Source of the DNA: an uncultured Pseudomonadota bacterium
GTDB taxonomy: Bacteria > Pseudomonadota > Gammaproteobacteria > Steroidobacterales > Steroidobacteraceae
Reading direction: 5' to 3'
Assembly (NCBI GenBank): GCA_946479515.1
Contig: CAMLGF010000009.1
Span: 20,712-84,711 of the forward strand
Length of the DNA stretch: 64,000 nt
Each line of letters opens with the position of its first letter. Within the stretch, counting starts at the first letter, position 1. Below, one piece after another: positions 52,499 through 64,000 of this stretch. Position numbers and translations under genes: made by a program. The notes under the pieces were generated by a model, which made no database searches, was not told where the DNA came from, and saw only the letters and a list, made by a program, of their open reading frames with translations.

Positions 52499-53560
52499 GT
52501 GATCAACGAAGTTCCTGACGACGTTCTCTCCGAGCGCGAACAGCTGCTACTGCGGGTGCTGGTCGGCAGCTACATCCGCGACGGCCAGCCGGTCGGATCG
52601 CGCGCGCTGTCGCGCGAGTCGGGGCTGGCTCTGTCCTCGGCCACCATCCGTAACATCGTCGCCGACCTCGAGTCGCTCGGCTTCGTGAGCTCGCCGCACA
52701 CCTCCGCGGGCCGTGTGCCCACGGACAAGGGCTATCGATTTTTCGTCGATTCGCTGCTGAAGTCGCGACTACCCAGCGAGGACGATCCGACAGTCGAGGA
52801 ACTGCGGCGGCAGCTGGATGCCGCCCGGGACGATTCCAAGGCGCTGGTCGCCGCGGCCTCGCAGCTGCTGTCCAAGGTGACGCGCCTCGCGGGTGTGGTC
52901 ACGCTGCCGCGGCCGCAATTGGCGTCGATCACGCAGATCGAGTTCGTGGGGCTGTCCGACAACCGCGCACTGGTCATCCTGGTCTTCAACGACCGCGAAG
53001 TGCAGAACCGCATCATCCATCTGGAGCGCTATCACTCGTCGGACGAGTTGCGCCGGGCCGCGAACCTGCTCACCGAACGATGCCGCGGCAAGACGCTGGC
53101 GCAGGTGCGACAGGACATCCTGCGTGAAATGCACGAAGCCCGCGAAAGCATGAATTCGATGATGAAGGACGCGATCAACGTCGCCGAACACGTGTTCAAG
53201 CCGGACGAAGCGAGCCGCATGGAATACGTGATCGCCGGCGAGACCAATCTCATGGGCGCGGGCGAGCTGTCCTCGGTGGAAAAGCTGCGCCGCCTGTTCG
53301 AAGCCTTCAACGAGAAGCGCGACATCCTGAACCTGCTGGATCATTCACTTCGTGCCGAAGGCGTGCAAATCTTCATCGGCCAGGAGTCCGGCTACCGCAT
53401 TCTCGACGACGTCAGCATGGTGACGGCGCCCTACAGCGCCGACAACGAAGTCGTCGGTGTCATCGGCGTCATCGGTCCCACGCGCATGGCCTACGAGCGC
53501 GTGATTCCCATCGTCGACGTCACCGCCAAGATTCTCGGCGCCGCGCTGGCGCGGCGCTGA
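52499..53560 (+). CDS. hrcA: heat-inducible transcription repressor HrcA
   Basis: A 353-residue repressor with an N-terminal winged helix (SEREQLLLRVLVGSYIRDGQ, GLALSSATIRNIVADLE, SSPHTSAGRVPTDKGYR) and the C-terminal GAF-like regulatory domain ending VIGPTRMAYERVIPIVD. HrcA binds CIRCE elements upstream of groE or dnaK. No CIRCE is visible upstream of itself or of grpE. GTG 52499 is chosen because TAGGTAGG lies about 8 nt upstream; TTG 52493 is an alternative. Confidence 0.95.
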   Translation: MINEVPDDVLSEREQLLLRVLVGSYIRDGQPVGSRALSRESGLALSSATIRNIVADLESLGFVSSPHTSAGRVPTDKGYRFFVDSLLKSRLPSEDDPTVEELRRQLDAARDDSKALVAAASQLLSKVTRLAGVVTLPRPQLASITQIEFVGLSDNRALVILVFNDREVQNRIIHLERYHSSDELRRAANLLTERCRGKTLAQVRQDILREMHEARESMNSMMKDAINVAEHVFKPDEASRMEYVIAGETNLMGAGELSSVEKLRRLFEAFNEKRDILNLLDHSLRAEGVQIFIGQESGYRILDDVSMVTAPYSADNEVVGVIGVIGPTRMAYERVIPIVDVTAKILGAALARR

Positions 53561-53618
53561 TCCCGCGGCTGACGGGCGTCGGCGGCCCTCCACCCGCCCT
53601 GCGAAAATTTCCGCCCTG

Positions 53619-53648
53619 CCCTTGAGATAGGGTTTCGAATCCCCACAA
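53619..53648 (+). promoter_or_regulatory. sigma-32 heat-shock promoter for grpE-dnaK-dnaJ
   Basis: CCCTTGAGA (-35, core CTTGAGA at 53621-53627) and CCCCACAA (-10, 53641-53648) are separated by 13 bp. This is the same layout as the E. coli dnaK P1 heat-shock promoter (CTTGATG, 13 bp, CCCCATTT). It lies 57 bp before the grpE ATG. Confidence 0.75.
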
Positions 53649-53705
53649 TGCGGGCAGCCGCTGTGCGCGCATTGAATCAAGTATTTGTTTTTTCAGAGGT
53701 CTTTG

Positions 53706-54257
53706 ATGTCCGAACCGTCCAATGCTTCTGCGTCTGCCTCGCAGGATGAAAAAACCGAGGTGCTGCCCGAAACGGCGGTGCAGCTGGTCGAGATGGAGCG
53801 GCTGAAGACCGAACTCGCGGGAGCCGAGGAGCGCGCCAAGAACCATTGGGAGCAGTACCTGCGCGCGCTGGCGGATGTCGACAATGTCCGCAAGCGTGCC
53901 GCCAAGGATCTGGAAAGCACCCGGCAGTTCGCGGTCGAGAAGTTCGCGCAGGACCTCATCGCGGTGAAGGACTCCCTCGAGCTCGGCCTGCAGAACGCGG
54001 CCAAGGCCGACATGGCCAGCCTGCTCGAAGGCCAGAACGCCACGCTGCGACTTCTGGCCAAGGCTTTCGAGAAGGCCCAGATCGAAGAGATCAATCCCGA
54101 GGGCCAGGCGTTCAACCCCGAATTGCATGAGGCCATGATGGCGCAGCCCAGCGATGCACCGCCGGATACCGTGCTGGCCGTGATCCAGCGGGGCTATCAG
54201 TTGAACGGGCGCCTGCTGCGCCCCGCTCGCGTGGTCGTGTCGGCCGCCAGGAATTAG
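53706..54257 (+). CDS. grpE: nucleotide exchange factor GrpE
   Basis: A 183-residue cochaperone with a long N-terminal coiled coil (about 25-80, including YLRALADVDNVRKRAAKDLE). The C-terminal beta-wing domain has FNPELHEAMMAQPSDAPPDTV and QRGYQLNGRLLRPARVVV. It releases ADP from DnaK. AGAGG lies 7 nt before ATG 53706. First gene of the heat-shock operon. Confidence 0.97.
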   Translation: MSEPSNASASASQDEKTEVLPETAVQLVEMERLKTELAGAEERAKNHWEQYLRALADVDNVRKRAAKDLESTRQFAVEKFAQDLIAVKDSLELGLQNAAKADMASLLEGQNATLRLLAKAFEKAQIEEINPEGQAFNPELHEAMMAQPSDAPPDTVLAVIQRGYQLNGRLLRPARVVVSAARN

Positions 54258-54350
54258 CTTCGGGGAAGTTTTTCCCGCTTGAAACAAACGACCCGGGCTC
54301 CAGAAAGGGGGCACGGGGTCAATACCCAAAAAGAGTGAGTGGAGTTTCTC

Positions 54351-56285
<1,935 letters not shown>

Positions 56286-56332
56286 CGGGTCAGTCAGTCC
56301 TCTTCTTGGTCCCTGGGAGGGGATGAGGCCGC

Positions 56333-57475
56333 ATGTCGAAGCGCGATTACTACAAGGTGCTGGATGTCCCCCGTACCGCGACCGAGGCCGACATCAAGAA
56401 GGCCTACCGTCGTCTGGCCATGAAATATCACCCGGACCGCAATCCGGGTGACAAAGAGGCCGAGGAGAAATTCAAGGAAGCCAAGGAGGCTTACGAAGTT
56501 CTCTGCGATACCGACAAGCGCGCCATCTACGATCAGCACGGGCACGCCGGCATCGACGCCTCGCGCCACTCCGGTGGCCGCGGCGGCTTCTCCGGTGGCG
56601 ATGCCTTCGGCGAGATGTTCGGCGAAATGTTCGGCGACATCTTTGGCGGTGGGCGGCGCGGCGCCGGCGGGCGCCAGGTGTTCCGCGGGGCCGATCTCAA
56701 GTACGAGCTGGAACTCGATCTGGGCCAGGCGGTGTTCGGTCATTCCGCCGAGATCGACGTCGCCAAGCTCATGGAGTGCGACACCTGCGGCGGCAGCGGT
56801 GCGGCCAAGGGCCACAAGCCCACCACCTGCGAAACCTGCAATGGCGCGGGCCAGGTGCGTATCTCGCAGGGCTTCTTCCAGCTGCAGCAGCCCTGCCCGC
56901 ATTGCCGTGGCACCGGCAGCATCATCAAGAATCCCTGCGACACCTGCCTCGGACAGGGGCGCGTGCGACGCTCGAAGCGCCTGGCGGTGAAGATTCCCGC
57001 GGGCGTGGATACCGGCGATCGCATCCGGCTGTCGGGTGAAGGCGAGGCTGGCCGCAATGGCGGGCCGCCGGGTGACCTGTACGTCGAGATCCACGTGCGC
57101 GAACACGAGATCTTCGAACGCGATGGCGAAAATCTCTCCTGTCAGGTGCCCGTCAGTTTTGCCACCGCCGTACTCGGTGGCAGCATCGAAGTGCCCACGC
57201 TCGAGGGCGCGGTGTCGCTCAAGATTCCGTCGGAGACGCAGTCTGGCCGCGTCTTCCGCCTGCGCGACAAGGGCGTGAAGCCGGTGCGCGGCGGCGCGCG
57301 TGGCGATCTTTTCTGCACCGTGGTGGTCGAGACGCCGGTGAACCTCAACAGCGAACAGCGTGAACTGTTGCGCAAGTTCGAAGAGTCGCTGAAGCAGGGC
57401 GGCAAGAAGCACGCACCGCGCGGCGAGAGTTTCTTCGAGGGCGTGAAGCGCTTCTTCTCGAGCGAGCCGAGTTAG
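56333..57475 (+). CDS. dnaJ: Hsp40 cochaperone DnaJ
   Basis: A 380-residue type I J-protein. The J domain has [20 protein letters not shown] with the HPD triad, followed by a Gly/Phe-rich linker. The zinc domain has four CxxCxGxG repeats ([32 protein letters not shown]), and the C-terminal substrate domain begins [29 protein letters not shown] Shine-Dalgarno sequence precedes ATG 56333. It overlaps the converging phosphatase stop by 4 bp. Confidence 0.98.
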   Translation: MSKRDYYKVLDVPRTATEADIKKAYRRLAMKYHPDRNPGDKEAEEKFKEAKEAYEVLCDTDKRAIYDQHGHAGIDASRHSGGRGGFSGGDAFGEMFGEMFGDIFGGGRRGAGGRQVFRGADLKYELELDLGQAVFGHSAEIDVAKLMECDTCGGSGAAKGHKPTTCETCNGAGQVRISQGFFQLQQPCPHCRGTGSIIKNPCDTCLGQGRVRRSKRLAVKIPAGVDTGDRIRLSGEGEAGRNGGPPGDLYVEIHVREHEIFERDGENLSCQVPVSFATAVLGGSIEVPTLEGAVSLKIPSETQSGRVFRLRDKGVKPVRGGARGDLFCTVVVETPVNLNSEQRELLRKFEESLKQGGKKHAPRGESFFEGVKRFFSSEPS

Positions 57476-58206
57476 CGGGTATTGGCGCCACGCCCGAGCG
57501 CGGCGAGCGCGGACTGGTACTCCTCCGCGGCCAGCGCCACCTCGCCCTGGAACTCAGCCGATCTGTTCATTTCGTCCAGCAGGCGTCGCGCCGCCAGCTT
57601 GCCCACGGCCACGTCGCTCGGGAAATGCACCCCGCACACCAGCCTTTGCCGCCCGTAGTCCTCGGCGCGAGCCTCGAGCGCCGCGCGCCGCTCGGGCGCC
57701 ACTTCCGAGAGCAGGTAGGCCATCGACCAGCCATAGGCTGCATGTCCGCTGGGGTAGGAAAGATCGCGCTTCACGTCCGCGATGCAGGGTTCGAGCCGCG
57801 GTTCGATCTCGGGCGGTCGCAGCCTGCGGAAGTGGTCCTTGACCGCGCGCACGCGGATGCGCACGTCATCCTCGACCCGTTGTGCCAGCCGCTCCAGCCG
57901 GGGTAGTTTGATGGCATCGTCCGGCAGCCCGAGCGCGCCGTAGAAGCGCGACACTTCGGTCTTGCGGTCCGCGCGTGCGGCCGCGACCTCGGCGGGCGTG
58001 CGCCGAGCCTGCATCGCCAGAAGCACTGCCAGTTCCGCCCGTGTCTGCGCGGAATCCACCGCCGGCGGCGCCTCGAACAGGGCGACGAAGGGCGCGGCAT
58101 CGGCGGAAACAAAGCGCGCCGCGTGCTGGTCGTGCCACCTCCAGGCGCCGGCCGCCAGCAGGACCAGTACGGCAAGACCCAGCCAATGGCGCACGCGAAC
58201 CTTCAT
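57472..58206 (-). CDS. class A acid phosphatase (PAP2 superfamily)
   Basis: A 244-residue secreted or membrane-anchored phosphatase with an N-terminal hydrophobic segment (about 8-22). The phosphatase signature is complete: Lys123-x6-Arg130-Pro ([10 protein letters not shown]), PSGH at 152-155 and Arg188-x5-His194-x3-Asp198 ([11 protein letters not shown]). It resembles PhoN-type enzymes that release phosphate from many monoesters in the periplasm. It lies between dnaJ and glpK, 47 bp downstream of the latter. Confidence 0.87.
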   Translation of the reverse strand: MKVRVRHWLGLAVLVLLAAGAWRWHDQHAARFVSADAAPFVALFEAPPAVDSAQTRAELAVLLAMQARRTPAEVAAARADRKTEVSRFYGALGLPDDAIKLPRLERLAQRVEDDVRIRVRAVKDHFRRLRPPEIEPRLEPCIADVKRDLSYPSGHAAYGWSMAYLLSEVAPERRAALEARAEDYGRQRLVCGVHFPSDVAVGKLAARRLLDEMNRSAEFQGEVALAAEEYQSALAALGRGANTR

Positions 58207-58253
58207 TCGCACATCGCGCTCATCTTTTTCGCACTCGATGCACTCCCGCGCAT

Positions 58254-59768
58254 TCAGGGAGCCCAGTTGCGCGAACGCGCGACCGCCTGTTGCCAGCGTT
58301 CGCGGCGCGCGGCAACCGCGTCGCGCGCCATCCCGGGTTCGAAGCGTCGATCGAGCTGCCACAGTGAAGCCAGCTCGGCCGGCGATTGCCACAGTCCGAC
58401 GCCCAGTCCCGCGAATGCTGCCGCGCCAAAGGCGGTGGTTTCGGTGTTGACCGGCCGCAGCACGGGCACGCCGAGCAGGTCGGCCTGAAATTGCATGAGC
58501 AGGTCGTTGCGCGCGGCACCGCCGTCCACGCGCAGCTCCGCGAGCGGCTGGCCGCAGTCCGCCTGCATTGCCTCGATGAGCGCGGCGCTCTGGAAGGCGA
58601 TGCTCTCCAACGCCGCTCGCGCCACGTGCGCACGCGTGCTGCCGCGTGTGAGGCCGATCAGCGTGCCACGCGCGGCGGCGTCCCAGTGCGGCGCACCCAG
58701 TCCGGCGAAGGCCGGCACCAGGTAGACGTCGCCGGTGTCGGGCACGCTCGCGGCGAGCGCCTCGACTTCCGCCGAGTTCTGGATGATGCCGAGGCCGTCG
58801 CGCAGCCATTGCACGGTGGCGCCGCCCATGAACACACCGCCCTCGAGTGCGAATTGGCAGGCGCCCGCGCGCCGGAAGGCCACGGTGCTCAGCAGCCGGT
58901 GACGCGAGTGATGGGGCCGGGCACCGGTGAAGCTCAATGCGAAGCAGCCGGTGCCATAGGTGTTCTTCGCCAGGCCGGGCTGGCAGCAGCCCTGGCCGAA
59001 CAGCGCCGCCTGCTGGTCGCCGGCGATGCCGGACACGGGTAGTTTGGTGCCGTCGATCTCGATCTCGATGGCATCGCTCCTGGCCATGCAGCTGTCGACG
59101 ATCTCGGGCAGGCAGGCGCGCGGAATACCGAGTAGTGACAGCAGCCAGTCGTCCCAGTCGCCGGTCGCGAGGTTGTAGAGCAGCGTGCGGCTGGCATTGG
59201 TGGCGTCGGTGACGTGCCGGCGGCCGCCGCTCAGGTGGAACAGCAGCCAGCTGTCGATGGTGCCGAAGGCGAGTTCGCCGCGTTCGGCGCGAGCCCGCGC
59301 GCCCGGCACGTGATCGAGCAGCCAGGCCAGCTTGGTGCCGGAGAAATACGGGTCGAAGAGCAGGCCGGTGCGCTTCGCGACCTCGTGTTCGTGTCCTGCG
59401 GCGCGCAGCTGCTCACAGGCGGTGGCGGTGCGCCGGTCCTGCCAGACGATGGCGTTCGCCACCGGTTCGCCGGTCGAGCGATCCCAGAGCACCGTGGTCT
59501 CGCGTTGATTGGTGATGCCCACGGCGGCGACGTCGCGCGGCGTCGCGCCGGCCTGGCGCAGCACCTCGAGCAGCGTTGCGCCCTGCGTGGCGAGGATCTC
59601 CCGGGGGTCGTGCTCCACCCAGCCGGGCCGCGGGAAGTGCTGTGTGAATTCCCGCTGAGCGAGCGCGACCACCTTGCCGGTGGCATCGAACAACAGGGAG
59701 CGCGAACTCGTAGTGCCCTGGTCGAGTGCGAGAATGAGCCTGCGATCGGTTCCGGACGCGGCGCTCAT
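58254..59768 (-). CDS. glpK: glycerol kinase
   Basis: A 504-residue FGGY-family kinase that makes glycerol-3-phosphate. [15 protein letters not shown] is the phosphate-1 motif; [26 protein letters not shown] and AIVWQDRRT are GlpK-specific; [14 protein letters not shown] and the C-terminal [16 protein letters not shown] are present. No glpF or glpD is adjacent. Its partners here are a phosphatase downstream and an oxidoreductase 13 bp upstream. Confidence 0.95.
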   Translation of the reverse strand: MSAASGTDRRLILALDQGTTSSRSLLFDATGKVVALAQREFTQHFPRPGWVEHDPREILATQGATLLEVLRQAGATPRDVAAVGITNQRETTVLWDRSTGEPVANAIVWQDRRTATACEQLRAAGHEHEVAKRTGLLFDPYFSGTKLAWLLDHVPGARARAERGELAFGTIDSWLLFHLSGGRRHVTDATNASRTLLYNLATGDWDDWLLSLLGIPRACLPEIVDSCMARSDAIEIEIDGTKLPVSGIAGDQQAALFGQGCCQPGLAKNTYGTGCFALSFTGARPHHSRHRLLSTVAFRRAGACQFALEGGVFMGGATVQWLRDGLGIIQNSAEVEALAASVPDTGDVYLVPAFAGLGAPHWDAAARGTLIGLTRGSTRAHVARAALESIAFQSAALIEAMQADCGQPLAELRVDGGAARNDLLMQFQADLLGVPVLRPVNTETTAFGAAAFAGLGVGLWQSPAELASLWQLDRRFEPGMARDAVAARRERWQQAVARSRNWAP

Positions 59769-59781
59769 CGGGACGCCCGCC

Positions 59782-60774
59782 TCAGTTTTTCAGGCCGCGC
59801 GGTCGCAGACCCGCGGCTCGGTAGACGGCGTCGATGGCGCGCATGTTGCCGATGGCGTCGTCGCCGCCGGTGAGCGGCTCGGCTCGTCCCCCGATGACTT
59901 CGAGCACGTGGCGCAGCTGGAAGTGGAACGTGGTGTCGCCGCCGGACACGAGCTGTGGCATCGCCGCGTGTGCACCTTCGATCGAGAGTGTGGCGCCCGA
60001 GTGCGGGGTCACCGGGTTGTCGAGCTCGAGCATGCCCGTCTCACCCTGCACACGCAGGCGGCGATACAACAGGCCATCCTGCGGCTGCATGGAGCACTTG
60101 AGCGTGGCAGTGGGACCGCTGGTGAACGCCATCTCGGCCTCGACGTCGACATCCACGCCCGGCGAGTCGCAGCGCGCACGCGCGCTGGTGATGGTCGGTT
60201 CGTCACCTGCCACGGTGCGGATCCAGTGCATGCAGTAGCAGCCGAGATCCATCATCGCGCCGCCACCCAGGGCCTCGATGTAGCGCAGCTCGCCGGGGGT
60301 GTCCGGCAGCGTGGCGTTGAATACGGCGTCGATCCGGTGGATACGGCCGATGGCGCCCGCGCGCAGCGCGGCCAAGGCGCGCTCGAACAGCGGATGAAAG
60401 CGGTAATGGAAGCCCTCGAGCAGGTGCCTGCCGGCGGCGCGCGCGGTCGCGACCATCCGGGCGGCATCCTGCGCATTGTTGGCGAAGGGCTTTTCGACCA
60501 GCACGTGCTTGCCATTCTCGAGCGCGGCCGTGCACCACTGCAGATGCGCCGACGGCGGCAGTGCGCAGTACACGAGATCGACGTCCTCGCTGGCGACCAG
60601 TTCGGCATAACTACCGAATGCCATCGGGATGGAATGCTGGGCGGCGAAAGAACGTGCGCGCTCCAGGTCGCGCGAGGCGACCGCGACTACTTCGACGCCG
60701 AGGGTTTCATTGGCGGGCGTGACGATGCCTCGAGGTGCGATGCGGGCCGCGCCCAGAATGCCGATGCGTATCAT
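59782..60774 (-). CDS. Gfo/Idh/MocA oxidoreductase (dihydrodiol/xylose dehydrogenase type)
   Basis: A 330-residue NAD(P)-dependent oxidoreductase. [18 protein letters not shown] is the Rossmann motif, [14 protein letters not shown] has the conserved Lys, [13 protein letters not shown] and [15 protein letters not shown] are typical of the dimeric dihydrodiol dehydrogenase/xylose dehydrogenase branch. It probably acts on a sugar or polyol. ATG 60774 is chosen over 60810. It is divergent from dapB (76 bp) and lies upstream of glpK in one transcription unit. Confidence 0.84.
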   Translation of the reverse strand: MIRIGILGAARIAPRGIVTPANETLGVEVVAVASRDLERARSFAAQHSIPMAFGSYAELVASEDVDLVYCALPPSAHLQWCTAALENGKHVLVEKPFANNAQDAARMVATARAAGRHLLEGFHYRFHPLFERALAALRAGAIGRIHRIDAVFNATLPDTPGELRYIEALGGGAMMDLGCYCMHWIRTVAGDEPTITSARARCDSPGVDVDVEAEMAFTSGPTATLKCSMQPQDGLLYRRLRVQGETGMLELDNPVTPHSGATLSIEGAHAAMPQLVSGGDTTFHFQLRHVLEVIGGRAEPLTGGDDAIGNMRAIDAVYRAAGLRPRGLKN

Positions 60775-60850
60775 GCGCGCAGTCTCGCATGACTGCCGCC
60801 ACTGCGGCACACTGTTGCGCGGTCATGGGTCGGGTTTCAAAGGAGCGGAT

Positions 60851-61681
60851 GTGAGCAACACTGTCGCGGGCGCTGCGCCGAGAGTCGCCATCATCGGGGC
60901 GACCGGTCGCATGGGCCAGGCCATCGTGCGCGCGGCGACCAGCGAGCGATCGGCGCGGGTCGTCGCGGCCGTGGCGTCCGCCGGTAGCAAGTCCGCGGGA
61001 CGCGATGTGGGTGAAGTGGCCGGCGCGCCGCCGGTGGGCGTGCGCGTGCTCGATCACATCCCGCAGGACATCGGCGGCGCGGAAGTGGCCATCGACTTCT
61101 CGCGTCCCGAGCTCAGCAGCCGAGCGCTGAGCGCCTGCCGCGCGGCGAAGGTGCCACTGCTCGTCGGCACCACGGGCCATGGCGCGGATTTCCAGGCGCA
61201 GGTGGCTGCGGCGGCTCGCGACATCGCCGTGCTGGTCGCGCCTAACACTTCCATCGGCGTCGCCGTGGCGCAGGAGCTGGTGCGTCTCGCCGCTCGCGTG
61301 CTGCCGGACGGCTTCGACATCGAGATCGTCGAGGCACACCACAAGCACAAGCTGGATGCGCCGTCGGGCACAGCGCTGGCGCTGGCGCGCAGCGCCGCCC
61401 TCGGCCGCGATCTGGACGCAGAAGTCGCGATTCGGCCGCATGCCGCAGCGGGCGCGCGCGAGGACGGACAGATTGGCATCGCGTCCATCCGGGGCGGTGA
61501 CATCGTAGGCACCCATACCGTCTGGTTTGCCGGGCCGGGGGAGTGCCTGAAGGTCACCCACGAGGCCACGGATCGGGCGATATTTGCCCGCGGCGCCCTC
61601 CGGGCCGCGGCGTGGCTCGCACTGCAAAAGCCCGGCAGATATTCCATGGCAGACGTACTTGGATTGAAAACAATCAGTTAG
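60851..61681 (+). CDS. dapB: 4-hydroxy-tetrahydrodipicolinate reductase
   Basis: A 276-residue NAD(P)H enzyme, the step after DapA. IIGATGRMGQAIVRA is the nucleotide site, LLVGTTGHGADFQAQ and LVAPNTSIGVAVAQEL are typical, and EAHHKHKLDAPSGTAL contains the catalytic His-His-Lys. The start is GTG 60851 with AGGAG 5 nt upstream. It is followed by the carA promoter and leader, as in Xanthomonas-type gene orders. Confidence 0.96.
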   Translation: MSNTVAGAAPRVAIIGATGRMGQAIVRAATSERSARVVAAVASAGSKSAGRDVGEVAGAPPVGVRVLDHIPQDIGGAEVAIDFSRPELSSRALSACRAAKVPLLVGTTGHGADFQAQVAAAARDIAVLVAPNTSIGVAVAQELVRLAARVLPDGFDIEIVEAHHKHKLDAPSGTALALARSAALGRDLDAEVAIRPHAAAGAREDGQIGIASIRGGDIVGTHTVWFAGPGECLKVTHEATDRAIFARGALRAAAWLALQKPGRYSMADVLGLKTIS

Positions 61682-61750
61682 CGCCGTTTCATTACTGACT
61701 CTTTAGAACTTTTATGCAGATTTCACTGCGAAACGATCTAGAAGTTTCGT

Positions 61751-61779
61751 GGACACCCCGGGGCGCCCTTCGTAAAATT
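61751..61779 (+). promoter_or_regulatory. carA promoter
   Basis: TGGACA (61751-61756, 5 of 6 consensus) and TAAAAT (61774-61779, 5 of 6) are separated by exactly 17 bp. Transcription would start near 61786, giving a leader of about 144 nt before the GTG of carA. Just upstream lies CGAAAC-N9-GTTTCG (61730-61750), a possible operator. Confidence 0.6.
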
Positions 61780-61814
61780 GCCGCCTAATCCGAAACGGGT
61801 TAGTCCAACGCAGG

Positions 61815-61845
61815 GCGGGAGGATGTTCGAGAGAACTCCTCCCGC
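61815..61845 (+). promoter_or_regulatory. structured hairpin in the carA leader
   Basis: GCGGGAGGA (61815-61823) pairs with TCCTCCCGC (61837-61845). After a single bulged T, GTTC pairs with GAAC around a GAGA tetraloop of the GNRA type. The sequence TTTGT follows. It may be a dapB terminator, an attenuator or a leader structure for carAB; the sequence alone does not decide. Confidence 0.6.
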
Positions 61846-61929
61846 TTTGTGCATGTACGCGCCACGCGCGGAGAGCATCCACCCACCACTATTTTTTGCG
61901 GGCCCGCAGGGCTCGAGGGGAGTATCCGC

Positions 61930-63117
61930 GTGACGGTAACCGCGGTTCTGGCTCTGGAAGACGGAACGATCTTCAACGGCCAGTCTATCGGCGCCAAGGG
62001 CAACACCACGGGCGAAGTCGTTTTCAATACCGCGCTGACCGGTTATCAGGAAATCCTCACCGATCCATCGTATTCACGACAGATCGTCACGCTCACCTAT
62101 CCACACATCGGCAACACCGGCACCACGCCGGAGGATCTCGAGGCGCCCACCGCCTTCGCCGCGGGGCTGGTAGTCAGGGACGTGCCGCCGCTGGCGAGCA
62201 ACTGGCGAAAGTCGGAGGAACTGCGCGATTTCCTCGCGCGCCACAAGGTGGTGGCCATTGCCGGCGTCGATACCCGTAAGCTCACGCGCATCCTGCGCGA
62301 GAAGGGCGCGCAGGCCGGTTGCATCATGGCGGGCGACAAGATCGATGCCGCGGCCGCGGTGCGGCTCGCGAAGAAATTCCCCGGCCTCAAGGGCATGGAT
62401 CTCGCGAAGGTCGTGAGCACCAAGCGCGCCTATCAGTGGAACGAGGGCACGCTCTGGCAGCCGGAGAACCGCCCCGTCCTGCGCGCGCACCAGCGGCTGC
62501 ACGTGGTGGCGTACGATTTCGGCGTGAAGCGCAACATCCTGCGCATGCTCGCCGATCGCGGCTGCCGCATGACGGTGGTGCCCGCGCAAACCACCGCGGA
62601 GGAAGTGCTGGCGCTCGAGCCGGACGGCGTGTTCCTCTCGAATGGGCCCGGCGACCCCGAGCCCTGCGACTACGCCATCGAAGCCATACGTGCGCTGGTC
62701 GTGGCCGATCTGCCGACCTTCGGCATCTGCCTGGGCCACCAGTTGCTGGGGCTGGCGAGCGGCGCGCGCACCATGAAGATGAAGTTCGGCCATCACGGCG
62801 CAAACCATCCGGTGCAGGACATCGAGACCGGCCGCGTGTTCATCACCAGCCAGAACCACGGCTTCGCGGTCGACGAAAGCGAGTTGCCGTCCACGCTCAA
62901 GACCACGCATCGATCGCTGTTCGACGGCTCGCTGCAGGGAATCGCGCGCATCGACAAGCCGGCCTTCAGCTTCCAGGGCCATCCGGAGGCGAGCCCGGGG
63001 CCGCAGGAAATGGGCGCGCTGTTCGATCGCTTCGTCCACCTCATGCTCCGGCGACTGCAGCAGAAACTGCGTGCGCGCAGCAGCGGCAAGCAGCCGCCAC
63101 CGGACAAGGCCGCCTGA
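61930..63117 (+). CDS. carA: carbamoyl phosphate synthase small subunit
   Basis: A 395-residue glutaminase subunit that feeds ammonia to CarB for arginine and pyrimidine synthesis. N-terminal [20 protein letters not shown] and [16 protein letters not shown]; the class I amidotransferase nucleophile Cys267 is in [13 protein letters not shown], and the His-Glu pair is in [10 protein letters not shown]. The start is GTG 61930 with GGGGAG about 8 nt upstream. Confidence 0.97.
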   Translation: MTVTAVLALEDGTIFNGQSIGAKGNTTGEVVFNTALTGYQEILTDPSYSRQIVTLTYPHIGNTGTTPEDLEAPTAFAAGLVVRDVPPLASNWRKSEELRDFLARHKVVAIAGVDTRKLTRILREKGAQAGCIMAGDKIDAAAAVRLAKKFPGLKGMDLAKVVSTKRAYQWNEGTLWQPENRPVLRAHQRLHVVAYDFGVKRNILRMLADRGCRMTVVPAQTTAEEVLALEPDGVFLSNGPGDPEPCDYAIEAIRALVVADLPTFGICLGHQLLGLASGARTMKMKFGHHGANHPVQDIETGRVFITSQNHGFAVDESELPSTLKTTHRSLFDGSLQGIARIDKPAFSFQGHPEASPGPQEMGALFDRFVHLMLRRLQQKLRARSSGKQPPPDKAA

Positions 63118-63149
63118 GTTCACCGACGATCAGACAACACGACGAAGCA

Positions 63150-64000
63150 ATGCCAAAACGAACCGACATCGAAAGCATCCTCATCATCGGCGCCGGCCCG
63201 ATCGTCATCGGGCAGGCGTGCGAGTTCGACTATTCCGGGGCGCAGGCCTGCAAGGCGCTGAAGGAGGAGGGCTATCGCGTCATCCTCGTGAACTCCAATC
63301 CGGCGACCATCATGACGGACCCGGAGATGGCGGATGCCATCTACATCGAGCCGATCAACTGGCGGACGGTGGCGCGCATCATCGAGAAGGAGCAGCCGGA
63401 CGCGTTGCTGCCGACCATGGGCGGCCAGACTGCGCTAAACACGGCGCTCGACCTGGTGCGCGAAGGAGTGCTGGCGCGCCACGACGTGGAACTGATCGCC
63501 GCGTCGCGCGAGGCCATCGACATGGCCGAGGACCGCGAGCTCTTCAAGAACGCCATGAAGGAGATCGGGCTGGAGTGCCCGCGCGCCGCGGTGGCGCACA
63601 CGCTGGCCCAGGCGCAGGAAATCCAGGCCACTCTCGGTTTTCCCGTGGTCATCCGCCCGTCGTTCACCATGGGCGGTTCGGGCGGCGGCATCGCCTATAA
63701 CCGCGAAGAGTTCGAGCAGATCGTCGAGCGTGGCCTCGATGCGTCACCCACCTCCGAGGTGCTCATCGAAGAATCGGTGATCGGCTGGAAGGAATTCGAG
63801 ATGGAAGTCGTTCGCGACAGGAACGACAACTGCATCATCGTCTGCTCCATCGAGAACCTGGATCCGATGGGCGTGCACACGGGCGACTCGATCACCGTCG
63901 CGCCCGCGCAGACGCTCACGGACAAGGAATACCAGCGCATGCGCAACGCCTCGATCGCGGTGCTGCGCAAGATCGGCGTGGACACCGGCGGCTCGAACGT
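63150..64000 (+). CDS. carB: carbamoyl phosphate synthase large subunit, N-terminal part
   Basis: The first 283 residues of CarB; the rest lies beyond the window. [30 protein letters not shown] start, [35 protein letters not shown], the ATP-grasp segment [20 protein letters not shown] and [20 protein letters not shown]. The gene begins 32 bp after carA and is surely cotranscribed. No Shine-Dalgarno sequence is evident before ATG 63150. Confidence 0.97.
   Translation, partial: MPKRTDIESILIIGAGPIVIGQACEFDYSGAQACKALKEEGYRVILVNSNPATIMTDPEMADAIYIEPINWRTVARIIEKEQPDALLPTMGGQTALNTALDLVREGVLARHDVELIAASREAIDMAEDRELFKNAMKEIGLECPRAAVAHTLAQAQEIQATLGFPVVIRPSFTMGGSGGGIAYNREEFEQIVERGLDASPTSEVLIEESVIGWKEFEMEVVRDRNDNCIIVCSIENLDPMGVHTGDSITVAPAQTLTDKEYQRMRNASIAVLRKIGVDTGGSN

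Overview
High-GC chromosomal DNA from a gammaproteobacterium. The evidence is the complete mla lipid-transport set, the BamE-Fur-RecN-NadK-HrcA-GrpE-DnaK-DnaJ...DapB-CarA-CarB gene order, BepA, GcvR, RnfH, RatA, CnoX and YqiB-type proteins, a sigma-32 promoter before grpE, and a tmRNA tag reading ANDDNFALAA. The gene order and the sufR-B-C-D-S-U-T operon resemble Xanthomonadales, Nevskiales and Steroidobacter relatives. The tag is not the one I recall for Xanthomonas, so I would not name a genus. The window is almost entirely coding: no gene-free stretch exceeds 300 bp, and I see no CRISPR array, transposase, prophage or rRNA.

Layout. 1-8154: truncated kbl (threonine catabolism), hslR, a queuosine-precursor transporter, a CnoX-like thioredoxin/TPR chaperone, a bifunctional PutA without a DNA-binding domain, and a membrane diguanylate cyclase. 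8162-15194 (minus): a nine-gene iron-sulfur operon sufR-B-C-D-S-U-T followed by a Rieske protein and a SixA phosphatase, with an IscR/Rrf2-type operator upstream of sufR. 15340-24577: mlaFEDCB (plus) and mlaA-bepA (minus), separated by an L-lactate-dehydrogenase-like gene, a 41-bp perfect inverted repeat and a three-gene sugar-acid cassette (split UxaA-type dehydratase plus FAH-type hydrolase). 24632-32875: phoH/bcp/gcvR, dapA plus a short lipoprotein, tRNA-Ser(GGA), 4.5S SRP RNA, dnaX-ybaB-recR, rsgA and orn. 32886-44962: an accessory stretch with a PLP threonine/serine dehydratase, a membrane-protein/XRE-regulator pair behind clustered palindromes, DUF1249, a coiled-coil orphan, Prc, three small unknown genes, a Gfo/Idh oxidoreductase, a FrnE-like protein, an FAD oxidoreductase fused by overlap to AguB, and an FkbM-like methyltransferase. 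45089-53560: tmRNA, an S9 peptidase, smpB, ratA-rnfH overlapping bamE, fur, recN, nadK, hrcA. 53619-64000: sigma-32 promoter, grpE-dnaK-dnaJ, then an inserted phosphatase-glpK-oxidoreductase block, dapB, a carA promoter with a structured leader, carA and the start of carB.

Shared functions. Envelope upkeep is heavily represented (Mla, BepA, Prc, BamE, lipoproteins), as are redox and iron-sulfur homeostasis (Suf, Rieske, Bcp, CnoX, Fur) and translation or protein rescue (tmRNA/SmpB, HslR, SRP RNA, DnaK system). Several genes start 5-8 nt after a -10-like hexamer and have no Shine-Dalgarno sequence, which hints at leaderless mRNAs. I found no clearly new defence or mobile system. The points most worth following up are the inverted repeat that appears to supply the lldD start codon, the sugar-acid cassette inside the mla locus, the XRE/membrane pair with its palindrome cluster, and the SixA/Rieske extension of the suf operon.
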